A stretch of DNA of 64,000 nt from Semisulcospira habei (GCA_036245525.1 BTPG01000002.1:165797042-165861041), one strand, 5' to 3'; positions 22,145-32,684 are shown, numbered from the stretch's first letter. Notes: generated by a model not told the origin, from the sequence alone. Program-made: numbers and translations.

Positions 22145-22596
22145 CGCGCATATGTGTGAGAAAGAGCGAGCGAGAGAGAGAGAAAAAGAGAGAGAATTAC
22201 GTCATATTTAGAGTATCAGTATCTGCGTGGTGACGGAGTTGCTTCTTTTACGTCACCGGCAATGTCTGAATTTTCTCTAGAAGTGAAGTTTTCTTTACTG
22301 TTTTAATGATTTTCTGAAAAGAATTAATTTTTACTAAAGAAGTTGAAAGGATACAAAGCTGGCTACGAACTCATCCAATGTCTTTATCCAAACTAGCTGT
22401 ATGCAAAAGTTCAAGTAAATATGACAAAAATTCCGGACTCTAATCTGGGTCAACCGATTTCCTATAAACGGTTGTTTATGTCTTGAATGAGACATTCAAT
22501 TACAATATGCTCGGAGGCTCTCTTAAGAAAGTATTTCGCCAAGTTTCAAGCTTGTGTGTACAGAAATATCGGAGATTCTCTTGTTTACATACATAC

Positions 22597-22715
22597 GCAC
22601 ACACATACATACATACATACATACAAACGCACATATATATACATACATACATACATACATACATACATACATACATACATACATACATACATACATACAT
22701 ACATACATACATACG
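22597..22715. repeat. (ATAC)n microsatellite
   Basis: About 28 tetranucleotide units. Copy 1 of repeat P has a shorter, interrupted version at 5,316-5,388. Confidence 0.95.
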
Positions 22716-22919
22716 CACATACGGCGCTTCGCGCCAAATGTACGTTCAGCAGCGAGGTTAGCGTAACTAGACATGATGTAATTTTTATCTTGATACTTCA
22801 ATTGTTAGAGGTTTAGCCTGCCCGCCTTTGACATCATGGACATGCTATTAAATTCCGTTCTTTAAATAGAAGGGACTTTTATTTTTAAAAAAAATAAACA
22901 CGCAAAGAGCACCCAACTG

Positions 22920-23032
22920 CAAGAGACAAAGAACCGCATGGGTCCCCGCTTTTTTTTTTTTTTTTGGGGGGGGGGGGTAGGGCGGGGGGGGGGGGTGGGG
23001 GGGGGGCCTCATGAGGTTCTTTGCCTCTTGCT
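22920..23032. repeat. Foldback family A with poly(T)/poly(G) loop
   Basis: AACTGCAAGAGACAAAGAAC and GAGGTTCTTTGCCTCTTGCT are well-paired arms. The loop has become a T run followed by more than 40 nt of almost pure G. Confidence 0.85.
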
Positions 23033-23227
23033 GGTCCCATTTAATCCGCTTTCCTTGAACGGATGATGGTTATTCGTTTTTGGATTTCCCACGGCTTCAA
23101 GTTCAAAGGCATAGTGTGGGTCTACTGTCAGAGGAAGGTTCATTTTAAGCCTTACAGTGCAGGCCAGCACAACCCACTAGTGGCAAAAACCGCCTCTACG
23201 GATTAAATTGATGCGAACACTATCTAA

Positions 23228-23300
23228 CTGCAAGAGGCAAAGAACCTCATGCGTCCACTCATCTCAGAGGGAGCTCATGAGGTTCTTGACCTCTTGCTGA
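23228..23300. repeat. Foldback family A
   Basis: TGCAAGAGGCAAAGAACCTC pairs with GAGGTTCTTGACCTCTTGC. It shares the AAAGAACC variant with the neighbour at 22,920. Confidence 0.85.
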
Positions 23301-23505
23301 AGTTATTGTCGTGCTCCTTGAATGGACTGTCTGTGGATTCTCCGTGGTTTTGAAAGGCTTAGCTCGTGTCCACTAGCTGTACGTTTGTCTGACAGTGCAG
23401 ACTAGTACCAGGGATAATGGGAGGGACTGATTCCAACTACATATCTCCTTTCCTACTAGCACTGCAAGTGTCACCAAGATACATAGTGTCTCTGCAGTTA
23501 GTGTC

Positions 23506-23562
23506 ATCAAGTGGCATAGATTCTCGAAATGCGGAGGCTCGTGAGGATCTATGTCTCTTGCA
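23506..23562. repeat. Foldback family A
   Basis: CATCAAGTGGCATAGATTCTC pairs loosely with GAGGATCTATGTCTCTTGC; short core. Confidence 0.75.
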
Positions 23563-23807
23563 GCATGATCTTGTTTAGGTTTGAACTCTTGCTGTCCTGC
23601 ACCATTTTGCTGATGATTTTGCGAGATTATGAATCGCCAGTACCTTTGTGTGGATTAGAGTTTCAAAGTACGAATGTTGTCTCGGGTTATAAAAGTTTTT
23701 ATTCATTTGCATGTCTGATGCATCGTACCGCCTTTCATATGAAAAACCTTCGACGTAAACCAAGATGAATGCCTCAGTCTGAATCTGTCAATATCACCGA
23801 TCTTGGC

Positions 23808-23873
23808 AAGCAAGAGGCATAGATTCTCGTGAGCCCCTGCATCTGCAGGGGCTCATGAGAATCTATGCCTCTT
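23808..23873. repeat. Foldback family A, near-perfect
   Basis: CAAGAGGCATAGATTCTCGT, core CCCCTGCATCTGCAGGGG, ATGAGAATCTATGCCTCTT. Confidence 0.9.
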
Positions 23874-23952
23874 TATGACTAAACCGTTCTGGTAGCATCC
23901 ATGGAAAGATGATACGATTGTATCAAGGTCCTTAGATCACATAAACTCTTAC

Positions 23953-24055
23953 ATACTGACGAGCAAACGAAATGCGACGTCATACGTCAGTATCATCGGA
24001 AACACTGATGTGTTTTCAATGATTCAAATTATGTCGCGTTGCTTTTGTTCGTCAG
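23953..24055. repeat. Foldback family G
   Basis: ATACTGACGAGCAAACGAAA pairs with the right arm containing TTGCTTTTGTTCGTCAG. The J1 transposon begins exactly at the right end, so J1 inserted at the CAG in this element's terminus. Confidence 0.82.
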
Positions 24056-25342
24056 GGGCCGGATGCTTACGTTCTAAATTAAAAGCATTTTAAAGTTAAA
24101 ATCGATTTAGTTAACAGAGGTTTTAAAACACTTTTAAAACTGATGCACGACACGTTTCTAAAAAGAGTTAACAACGCTTTAGCTAAAAATTGTCTACCGC
24201 ACTACGTCACCGATGTATAAATAGACTGATAGGGGGTTCCTTGAATAGTTCATTCGCAGTAAAGATTTATGATCACTAGTATGGAGAGAAAATCCCAATG
24301 AAAAAAGAAACACGATTAGCAAAGACAATAAAACCACAATTGAGTAATATTTAGGCCTGTTCAGAATATATGCAGAAACAATTATACAATTTGCAACTTA
24401 TTTTTTTCTGATAATGAGGATGCAACTGAAGGTATGACGTGAAACAATAGCTGACGAACTGAAAGTTCGTAAGAAAACGAACTAACACCTATAAGATTGA
24501 CGTCAATTAACTTTATTGCGTCACTCGTCAGTTCCATTTCGGCCAAGATGGCTGCTCCAAGTCCAGCGGAGACTATTTTCACACACCAAAATTAAAAAAC
24601 AAACAAAAAAACAATTTTTTTCTCGGCAGAGGAAGTAGTCCTGCTGATGGAATATGGAAATACTTAAAGACGTGCAGCACAATAACAACAAACACACAAG
24701 AAAAAAAACAAAATGGAAAAGCTGCGTCTCGAACCACGCCAGTCTTGGTTTCAAAAGTGACATTTTGACCGTGAGTCTTACCGACTGTGCTATTGAGGTA
24801 TTGATGGTAATCGAGGTTATTATAATTATATACAAAGTCAGGTTGTGTTACGCCGGCTGACCTCCGCCGATCTCTCCAACAATATTTCACATCCCAATGC
24901 TTTTCAGCCATTCTCAGTAAATCTCAAACGCTGAAACCGATGTTGTTCGTCGTTATATTTCGACCGAAAGGATTCAGCGATCTCTCTTTTCGTCGCTGAT
25001 GTTGTCGAATTCAATTAAGCGGCTGATTCAAAATGGCGCCCATTCAGCGTCCATTCCATTTTAAAAGCGTTTTAGCGCTTTTAGAACAGCTCCGAGCACT
25101 TCTAAAGTTACAAGCGAAAATCGTCGCTAAAATAGTGTTAAACGTTCCGTGCATCGCATCAAAGCGCGCTAAGCACGATTTTTAAAAACGATTTTTAATT
25201 TTCACTTTTAAAAATGTTTTACAATTTAGACGTCTGTCGTGCATCGCATCTAAGTGCGCTAAACACGATTTTTACAAAACGTCTGTAAATTTTCACTTTT
25301 AACAGTGTTTTAAGAGTTAGAAGGCTGTCAAGCATCCGGCCC
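24056..25342. mobile_element. Non-autonomous DNA transposon family J, copy 1
   Basis: Terminal inverted repeats GGGCCGGATGCTTAC and CAAGCATCCGGCCC, extended by subterminal TTCTAA/TTAGAA. A 3-bp duplication CAG lies at 24,053-24,055 and 25,343-25,345. The 1,287-bp body is non-coding and contains repeated subterminal blocks such as TAAGCACGATTTTTA. The TIR and CWG target resemble PIF/Harbinger non-autonomous elements; that assignment is inference. Confidence 0.85.
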
Positions 25343-25345
25343 CAG

Positions 25346-25432
25346 AATAATAAGGTACAACACAGGCAAAGGGAATGAGACCCATGCAAAACGACGGGCT
25401 TGTTCAAATAGCATGTCCGTTCTAAGGTCCTG
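25346..25432 (+). mobile_element. tRNA-derived SINE copy 2, left part
   Basis: CATGTCCGTTCTAAGGTCCTG matches the minus strand of copy 1 near 9,550-9,575 (CATGTCCGTTGTAAGGTCC). The tRNA-like head is missing or diverged. Confidence 0.65.
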
Positions 25433-26680
25433 GGGCCGGATGCTTGACAACCTTCTAAATTAAAAGCATTTTAAAGTTAAAATCGTTTTAGTTAACAGAG
25501 GTTTTAAAACTCTTTTAAAACTAATGCACGACACGTTTCTAAAAAAAGGTTAACAACGTTTTAGCTAAAAATTGTCTACCGCACTACGTCACCGATATAT
25601 AAATAGACTGATAGGGGGTTCCTTGAATAGTTCATTCGCAGTAAAGATTTATAATCACTAGTATGGAAAGAAAATTCCAATGAAAAAAGAAACACGATTA
25701 GCAAAGACAATTAAAACACAATTTAGTAATATTAAAGCCTGTTCAGAATATATACAGAAACAATTACACAATTTGCAACTTTTTTTTTTATAATGAGGCT
25801 GCAACTGAAGGTATGACGTGAAACAATAGCTGACGAACTGAAAGTTCGTAAGAAAACGAACTAACACCTATAAGATTGACGTCAATTAACTTTATTGCGT
25901 CACTCGTCAGTTCCATTCCGGCCAAGACTATTGCCACACACCAAAATAAACAAAACAACAACAAAAAAAATTTTCTCGGCAGAGGATGCAGTCCTGCTGA
26001 AGGAATATAGAAATAATTAAAGACGTGCAGCACAATAACAAGAAACAAACAAGAAAAAAACAAAACGGAAAAGCTGTGGCGCGAACCACGCCAGTCGTGG
26101 TTTCAAAAGTGACATTTTTGACCGCGAGTCTTACCGACTTGATGGTAATCGAGCTTATTATAATTATATACAAAGTCAGGTTGTGTTAAGCCGGCTTACC
26201 TCCGCCGATCTTTCCGACAATATTTCATTTCCCAATGCTTTTCAGCCATTCTCAGTAAATCTCAAACGCTGAAACCGATGTTGTTCGTCGTTATATTTTG
26301 TCCGATAGGATGCAGCGATCTCTCTTTTCGTCGCTGATGTTGTCGAATTCAAGGAAGCGGCTGATTCAAAATGGCGCCCATTCAGCGTTCATTCCATTTT
26401 AAAAGCGTTTTAGCGTGTTTAGAATAGCTCCGAGCACTTCTAAAGTTACAAGCAAAAATCGTCGCTAAAACAGTGTTAAACGTTCCGTGCATCGCATCTA
26501 AGCGCGCTAAGCACGATTTTTAAAAACGATTTTTAATTTTCACTTTTAAAACTGTTTTACAATTTAGAAGTCTGTCGTGCATCGCATCTAAGTGCGCTAA
26601 ACACGATTTTTACAAAACGTTTGTAAATGTTCACTTTTAACAGTGTTTTAAGAGTTAGAAGCCTGTCAAGCATCCGGCCC
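25433..26680. mobile_element. Non-autonomous DNA transposon family J, copy 2
   Basis: Same termini and body as copy 1 (1,248 bp, roughly 90% or more identical by eye). The 3-bp duplication CTG at 25,430-25,432 and 26,681-26,683 is inside a SINE. Small indels distinguish the copies, for example a shorter segment around 25,920-25,960. Confidence 0.85.
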
Positions 26681-26835
26681 CTGGTAAATCAAAGTGGCGC
26701 AGCTGCAGTGCGGTCGAATTGATCAGTGTTCAGGTCGTACTCCGTAGGCAATAGCTGCCGCTGTTCCCCATGACCCGCCCGCTACGGCCGTCCATTACCA
26801 CTCCAGTGCCGTGAATGTTAATCCTGTGAACAAAT
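26681..26835 (+). mobile_element. tRNA-derived SINE copy 2, right part
   Basis: GGTAAATCAAAGTGGCGCAG, AGTGTTCAGGTCGTACTCC and ATGTTAATCCTGTG correspond in order to the body and 3' end of copy 1. Confidence 0.72.
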
Positions 26836-26921
26836 TAAATAACAAGGAAATGAGATGGTTTGCAGAATTTGCATTGTTCGTCTGGCCTGCAATGCGTCCA
26901 TTTTGGGTTGATTGTCCGGCG

Positions 26922-27098
26922 TTTAACCCCTTCGCTGCCAGAGATCGCGAATTTCGCGTCTGAAACGACTGCGCACCGACCGACGCTCACACGAAGAACA
27001 CACAAATGCACGCGTAAAGAACAAAGGACTAACAAGAGACTAAACCGTTTATGTCTCTTGCGGCTCCGTCGCCTTGCCCCTGGCAGTTAAGGGGTTAG
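26922..27098. mobile_element. TTAA-type MITE, family A variant
   Basis: Ends TTTAACCCCTTCGCTGCCAG and CTGGCAGTTAAGGGGTTAG are inverted. The internal GATCGCGAATTTCGCG subterminal block is shared with 42,702 and 44,911 units. The A-hairpin is reduced to AACAAGAGACTAAACCG and TATGTCTCTTGC. Confidence 0.8.
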
Positions 27099-27492
27099 CG
27101 CGCACCGCAGCGGAACGATAATGGACGGCCCTATCAGGTGAGTTTTGCGGCTCCAGGGACAGTTGTTCCTTGTGATCCATTTGATATTAGCTAGAGAACA
27201 ACCTCTACCTAGCATTGATTTGATGTAAGTTATCCTTGAATTGAATCGGGGGGGGGGGGTGGAGGGGGGAGAGGGTAAGGGTCAACTCGATCACAGGCGC
27301 TTGAACGCAAACCCGTCAGTAACCCCCCTGTATCAAGCGGCATGCCGCAAATACTCCTCTCAATTTTCTTGCTGGCTGAAAACGACGCCATGTTAGTTAT
27401 CTGTACTACAAAGGCACGCATGATTACTTTGATGATCAAGTTCGAAACTGCCGCAACGCATTGTGTAACGCTTGGATCTGCTTGCTAGTCTG

Positions 27493-27552
27493 TACGTGAC
27501 ATTTTGGACCTTAAACAGCTTGCAGCCGTAAGACCAAAACTGCAAGCAAAGA
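27493..27552. repeat. Foldback family C (decayed)
   Basis: CATTTTGGACCTTA and GTAAGACCAAAA arms around CAGCTTGCAGCCG. Confidence 0.65.
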
Positions 27553-27713
27553 CGAATAGATTTAGTCTGCTAAATGTTTGCGATGTTTGTGCACTTGACT
27601 GCATGACTGTACGATTATAATTATGTCAGCGCTTGTTTTTAACAAAGGTGTGTCAAGATGCTACAATATGAAAACAAATCTGATGCCTTGCAAAAACAAA
27701 CTATACAGTTAGC

Positions 27714-27766
27714 TAGTTATTGGGGTTTAACGCCGAGCAGGCGACTAAGGCCATCTCACGGCGAAA
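27714..27766 (-). mobile_element. SINE 3'-end fragment
   Basis: The plus strand reads GGGTTTAACGCCGAGCAGGC then ACTAAGGCCATCTCACGGCG. The same 45-50 bp recurs at 53,174-53,226, where it has a 15-bp target duplication. Confidence 0.65.
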
Positions 27767-27845
27767 TAAATTATACAGTAAAATAAGACAATTTATTCTT
27801 TCATTTGCTAGGTTCGTTTCTACGGTCTACACTGCACAGTACGCA

Positions 27846-27882
27846 AAGGTCCTCGGGCTGACGTCGGCGCGAGAACCTAAAG
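27846..27882. repeat. Family D, single arm remnant
   Basis: AAGGTCCTCGGGCTGACGTC resembles one arm of family D. Confidence 0.5.
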
Positions 27883-27910
27883 TTTTCTTACAGGGCACTT
27901 AGTATTGTTG

Positions 27911-27911
<1 letters not shown>

Positions 27912-27990
<79 letters not shown>
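27912..27990. repeat. (GT)n microsatellite
   Basis: About 38 uninterrupted GT units. Confidence 0.95.
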
Positions 27991-28078
27991 TAATCCCATT
28001 ATGTAGCTATCGCTCTGAGATAGTGACTGCCACACTTCCAGCCACATGTCGCAGAGTGACATGTTTCTGAAATCTTTA

Positions 28079-28161
28079 TTAACTCATTCGAGACGTGCCG
28101 CCTCCGGATACGCGGCATAAGCCGCGTATTTTCGGAGGCGGCACGTCTATGAATGAGTTAA
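28079..28161. mobile_element. Foldback family E with complete TTAA ends
   Basis: TTAACTCATTCGAGACGTGC pairs with GCACGTCTATGAATGAGTTAA across a GCGGCATAAGCCGC centre. The whole 83-bp unit is one hairpin between TTAA sites. Confidence 0.9.
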
Positions 28162-28213
28162 TTCGAGGTCAAAGAACCTGTTCCGTCCAAGGAACATGGG
28201 TACAAAGTGGTGT

Positions 28214-28281
28214 CAGCAAGAGGCATAGATCCACGTGTACCCCTGTAACTGCTGGGGCGCATAAGTACCTATCTCTCTTGC
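28214..28281. repeat. Foldback family A (diverged)
   Basis: GCAAGAGGCATAGATCC, loop CCCCTGTAACTGCTGGGG, then CTATCTCTCTTGC. Confidence 0.75.
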
Positions 28282-28298
28282 CGTTTGTACGTCATGTA

Positions 28299-28411
28299 AC
28301 TCATTCAGGCGCCCCGCATCAATAGCTGCGGAATTGTCGTATAGCTTTGCCGCCGGCAACGATATTACGACAGTTTGGTAGCTATCGATGCGGGGCGCCT
28401 TGAATGAGTTA
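28299..28411. mobile_element. Foldback family F with TTAA ends
   Basis: TAACTCATTCAGGCGCCCCG pairs with CGGGGCGCCTTGAATGAGTTA. The stem continues ATCAATAGCT / AGCTATCGAT over about 50 bp. Confidence 0.9.
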
Positions 28412-28434
28412 ACCACCTTGTGCATGTGCTATTT

Positions 28435-29165
28435 GCAGTACCACACCCATTCTGTCTACAATACCACACCCATTCTGTCTACAATACCACATCTATTCTG
28501 TTTACAGTACCACTCCTATTCTGTTTACAATCCACACCCATTCTCTTTACAGACAGTGACACACACTCTTACAGTACCACTCCCATTCTGTTTACAGTAC
28601 CACACCCACTCTGTTTACAGTCCTACACCCACTGACTCTGTTTACAGTACCACACGCACTCTGCTTACAGTACCATTCCCATTCTGTTTACAGTACCACA
28701 CCCACTCTGTTTACAGTCCCACACCCACTCTGTTTAGAGTACTACACCCACTCTGTTTACAGTACCATACCAATTCTGTTCACAGTACCACACCCACTCT
28801 GTTTACAGTACAACACCCATTTTGTTTATAGTAGCACACGTACTCTGTTTACAGTACTACATCGACTCTGCTTACAGTACCACACCCACTCTGTTTACAG
28901 TCCCACACCCACTCTGTTTACAGTACCACACGCACTCTGTTTACAGTACCACTCCCATCCTGTTTACAGTCCCACACCCACTTTGTTTAGAGTACTACAC
29001 CCACTCTGTTTACAGTACCATACCAGTTCCGTTCACAGTTCTACACCGACTCTGTTTACAGTACCACACCCATTCTGTTTACAGCACCGCACTACCACAC
29101 CCACTCTGTTTACAGTACCACTCCCATTCGGTTTACAGTACCACACCCACTCTGTGTACAATACC
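28435..29165. repeat. 23-bp minisatellite, about 31 units
   Basis: The unit is close to TACCACACCCACTCTGTTTACAG with C/T variation. A few units carry small indels, for example near 28,530 and 28,625. The plus strand has no stop in long stretches, so several overlapping open frames appear; these are repeat artefacts unless shown otherwise. Confidence 0.93.
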
Positions 29166-29570
29166 GGTTGCTGCAAGCACAAAGGGGTCAAGCGAAAACT
29201 CAAAAGTTGGTCAGTCCGGAACACGGTGACAAGCAAAGAAGTTCAGATGAAATCAAAGACTGGACAGCAAGACAGACCGGTTTCCTGCAACTGGCGGCAT
29301 TTCAAAGGTTCGATGTGCTTCCATATTATGTTGACGGAAACAAGTGAGATGCCTGGTCCGTTTTATATACTGCATGAATCACAGAACTATAAAATATTCT
29401 GATGTTGGTTATGTTGGTTTTATAAGGACGGAGTCACATACCTGAAATGGACACAAATTACTATGCAGGCATATCTTTGAGACTACAACACAGGTACAAA
29501 TAGTTCCAATAAAACAGTGCACTGTCATTTTGACTCAATTTCAAGAACAGCTGCAGGCGGCTTGTTTTCA

Positions 29571-29640
29571 GCAAGAGATTTAAATTCGCACGAGTCACTG
29601 CAGCCGGCTGCAGGGGCTCGGGAGGATCTATGCCTCTTTT
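29571..29640. repeat. Foldback family A
   Basis: GCAAGAGATTTAAATTCGCA, core CACTGCAGCCGGCTGCAG, GGATCTATGCCTCTT. Confidence 0.75.
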
Positions 29641-29761
29641 AGATAGTAGGGACTGTATGAAAGACAATGCGATCATCCGTTCCTTTGTCTCGCGGGAGAG
29701 CGATAAGGCAGGTCAGTAATCCTTTCATTTTCCGTTCAGTGCACTTGCTTTCACGTCAGTA

Positions 29762-29974
29762 TTAACTCATTGTGCCCGAGGTACGAAATATCCTCATTTT
29801 GGAGTTATCCTCCGAGGGCTGCATTACAGTTCAGGAGACAGAAAGATCATGATAGTTCAAGGGTGGTGGCAGAATAGCTTGGCGCCTATAGGCGCCAAGC
29901 TATTCTGCCACCACCCTTGAACTATCATGGTCGAGCCATATCTTCCTGTGGTGTGTCGCGGGCAGAATGAGTTA
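29762..29974. mobile_element. TTAA-type MITE with family B hairpin
   Basis: TTAACTCATTGTGCCC on the left and GGGCAGAATGAGTTAA on the right. The hairpin at 29,844-29,935 is nearly perfect with GGCGCCTATAGGCGCC at its centre. Its right TTAA is shared with the next family-A unit. Confidence 0.88.
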
Positions 29975-30113
29975 ACCGCCTCACTGCCACAGGACGCCGT
30001 CAGCGACGCCCATGCCGTTAAAGAACATGGATACAAAACTGGTTTCAGCAAGAGGCATAGATCCTCGTGTGCCCACGCAACTGCGGGGGCCCATGAGGAT
30101 CTATGCCTCTCGC
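29972..30113. mobile_element. Family A unit abutting a family B unit
   Basis: Left end TTAACCGCCTCACTGCCA starts at the right TTAA of the preceding unit. The hairpin at 30,047-30,113 pairs AGAGGCATAGATCCTC with GAGGATCTATGCCTCT. Confidence 0.82.
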
Positions 30114-30164
30114 ATTTGCGTGATGTTCAATAGTTCTCGGCATAGTAACAATGTCAAGCACGAT

Positions 30165-30212
30165 GCATCGCCACAGCTGCGGGGGCTCTTGTGGATCGAT
30201 GCCTCTTGCTGT
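30165..30212. repeat. Family A, right half
   Basis: GCTGCGGGGGCTCTTGTGGA then CGATGCCTCTTGC. Confidence 0.65.
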
Positions 30213-30307
30213 AAGAACCTTGGAATCCACGCTTCTTGCTGGGGCTCTTTTAGGCTTTGAATTAACACTTACTTTAGAAGCACAGTGGAGCTACGGAAAA
30301 AAACACT

Positions 30308-30392
30308 GCGCAAAGGTCCTCGGGTCGACTTCCGCCACTGTTGGGCTTGTAGCTGCCGACGCCGGCCCGAAGGCCTTAGTGTGCGCTGGGAT
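30308..30392. repeat. Foldback family D
   Basis: GCGCAAAGGTCCTCGGGTCG and CGGCCCGAAGGCCTTAGTGT arms, moderately paired. Confidence 0.75.
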
Positions 30393-30504
30393 AACAGCAA
30401 GTGCGGGTATTGTTCACAGCCAATTCTGCAATGTTTCGGGACTGGTTCTAGGCAGCTTTATGCATTTTCGATTATATTTTTTAATCGAGCAAGAAACACA
30501 CACG

Positions 30505-30650
<146 letters not shown>

Positions 30651-30807
30651 AAAGATTCGTTCGACGGATAGCCGACCATCGAACTTCCATATCTCAGGTA
30701 CTTTACTTTGTTGCCTTAGTAATTTTCTGTTTATAGCCGGCTTGACACACTGCTTTGCTTCGCTGCCTTGTTAACCCTTTTCATCCTGATGCACCCATTT
30801 AAATTGA

Positions 30808-30893
30808 CTGATAATTCAAGAGTAGTGCCGGAATCGCTTGTCGCCTGAGTCGCCACGCTATTCTGGCACCACCCTTGAACTAAAACAATTGAT
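30808..30893. repeat. Foldback family B
   Basis: GATAATTCAAGAGTAGTGCC and GGCACCACCCTTGAACT arms. The centre is altered to GTCGCCTGAGTCGCC. Confidence 0.8.
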
Positions 30894-31142
30894 CTGTCTC
30901 TTTATCTGTATTGCTGCCTTTTTATGACAATAAGCAAATTGTACAAAATCAGCCTCAGGATGTAATGGGTTATTTCAAGACGTGCATTCGATCTGTAGTG
31001 TCCGGAATTACAGGCAATCAAAAATTCTTTTCACAACCTAGTAAGCAAACACGCCAAGGCATCGATCAAACCTTGCATGGGGCACAGGTTTTCAACGCTG
31101 GGACAAGTTACTCTTGCATTGCCGCTGATTTACGTTTGTGGT

Positions 31143-31203
31143 GGTCTGTGATTTTGTACCTTACGGCTTTCGGTCGTAGGGTCCAAAATTACAAACCACA
31201 CAC
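31143..31203. repeat. Foldback family C
   Basis: GGTCTGTGATTTTGTACCTT pairs with AGGGTCCAAAATTACAAACC. Confidence 0.85.
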
Positions 31204-31557
31204 TTTTGACTATTTTATGCTAAGGTCCAACAGCGACAGGGACAACTCACATCACGTCGGTTCCCGGAACCTGTGCTTATTGCGTTCTCAGGCTGTAATT
31301 GCACGCGCGATGTACACTGGCTGCATCTGGCCAGTTATCGTCTGGTAATCATTATTATTGTAAACTCAATATCTACGCAATATCTATTATGCTCCAGGCT
31401 TACTGTGCTCTGGAGGCAAACAAACATGACGTATCCATGCCAGATATCAATATGTATCATGTTCCGGGCGTACTGTGTTAGGAAACAAACAACATCTCTT
31501 TAGGCCTTATGATGTTTTTACGCCCAGCGACGCTATTGATCTGGGGCCGATTTCAGG

Positions 31558-31620
31558 AGCGGGCTTAGTCCTGCGCCAGCCACTAAGCTAAGCTTAGTGG
31601 CTAGCGCAGGACTAAGCTCA
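31558..31620. repeat. Foldback family H
   Basis: GAGCGGGCTTAGTCCTGCGC and GCGCAGGACTAAGCTC around a CACTAAGCTAAGCTTAGTG centre. Confidence 0.85.
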
Positions 31621-31711
31621 AAGTAATGCAACTGACACTTGGCATGGTCGTGATTCTAGCTTTTCAGAATTGCCACAAGCACAGAGCGACATTCAGACAA
31701 TGTGAAATTTC

Positions 31712-31742
<31 letters not shown>

Positions 31743-32239
31743 GACTGTTAAAATCCCAACACACACCAAAAGAAGAAACACTCTTAGAAAAGGACAATCG
31801 GGTTAAAATCTTTTTTTTTAAAATGGACATACCAGCAAAGGCACAATGTGCGATCTACTTATTTTTTGCTTTGACGTCTCAAGAATAAATAAGTAGAGCA
31901 TTGAGTACATGTGCGTATGTCTGTTTTGAAAAAGGATTTTAAGCCGAAAATGTAATCAATTGTTTCTTTGTTGGGAATTTCTTTGCATATTACGCACTTG
32001 CACCTTTTTGGTCTGGATTTTTCTGACTTAAATCTACTAGTGTCTGGTGTTCAAATAAGAAATAAATATATACATTTTTTTTACACAGATCAACACGTAC
32101 TTGTTATAATTATAATTGTAAGAGTCAGAGAATGACAGAAAAAAAAGGTGCTGACGACAATACGGATGATGATTGTCATATATTACTGTGCGCCCGTTTT
32201 TGGGTGACGGTCGCAAGCGGTGGAAATTTTACACAGACC
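31621..32239. other. AT-rich stretch with poly(T)
   Basis: A T run at about 31,718-31,741; nothing else recognised. Confidence 0.45.
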
Positions 32240-32570
32240 AAGAGGAATCACTCAGCGCTGGACAGACAAACAGTTAGATCCCCTGCCCCCGCCTATCAGG
32301 CACCCAATCGCCAGCCCACAGAGAAATACGCAGGTATAGAACAAGACGATCATCTGCATCATCCCCACAGAGAAATACGCAGGTATAGAACAAGACGATC
32401 ATCTGCATCCTCGGATGATGCAGATGATCGTCTTGTTCTATACCTGCGTATTTCTCTGTGGGCTGGCGATTGGGTGTCTGATAGGCGGGGGCAAGGGATC
32501 TAACTGTTTGTCTGTCCAGCGCTGAGTGATTCCCCTTGGTTTGTGTACAATTCTGCCAGCGCTAGCCTCA
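32240..32570. repeat. Foldback family I, giant hairpin
   Basis: The left arm starts ACTCAGCGCTGGACAGACAA and the right arm ends with its complement, giving arms near 130-145 bp and almost perfect pairing (TCTGTGGGCTGGCGATTGGG on the right). The left arm holds a perfect direct duplication of about 45 bp (CCACAGAGAAATACGCAGGT occurs twice), so one unit is unpaired. Outer flank AGCGCTAGCCTCACCTATCT is shared with 6,187-6,220. Confidence 0.92.
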
Positions 32571-32684
32571 CCTATCTGGTTTGTGAGTAGGTGGACATTT
32601 TCTTTGGTAAATCCCCTCACGATTTCACCACATTGTAAGATGCCCTGCGAGTGGTGTAACCGGTTATAGTTGATCCCTACCAGC

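Larger units (their letters stand above)
21337..22880 (+). mobile_element. Repeat P, copy 2
   Basis: Collinear with 4,286-5,575. It has an additional internal duplication: the block around TCATTTGT(C/T)ATGACGT to CAGTCTTGCTATAATTTGTG occurs at 21,540-21,680 and again at 21,888-22,034, each followed by a family-A hairpin. The termini TCCCTTCTATA and TAAATAGAAGGGACTTT are inverted. Confidence 0.7.

Noticed and set aside
28388..29402. Long plus-strand open frames rich in LQYHTHSV-like repeats
   Set aside because: They are produced by the 23-bp minisatellite lacking stop codons and occur in overlapping frames.
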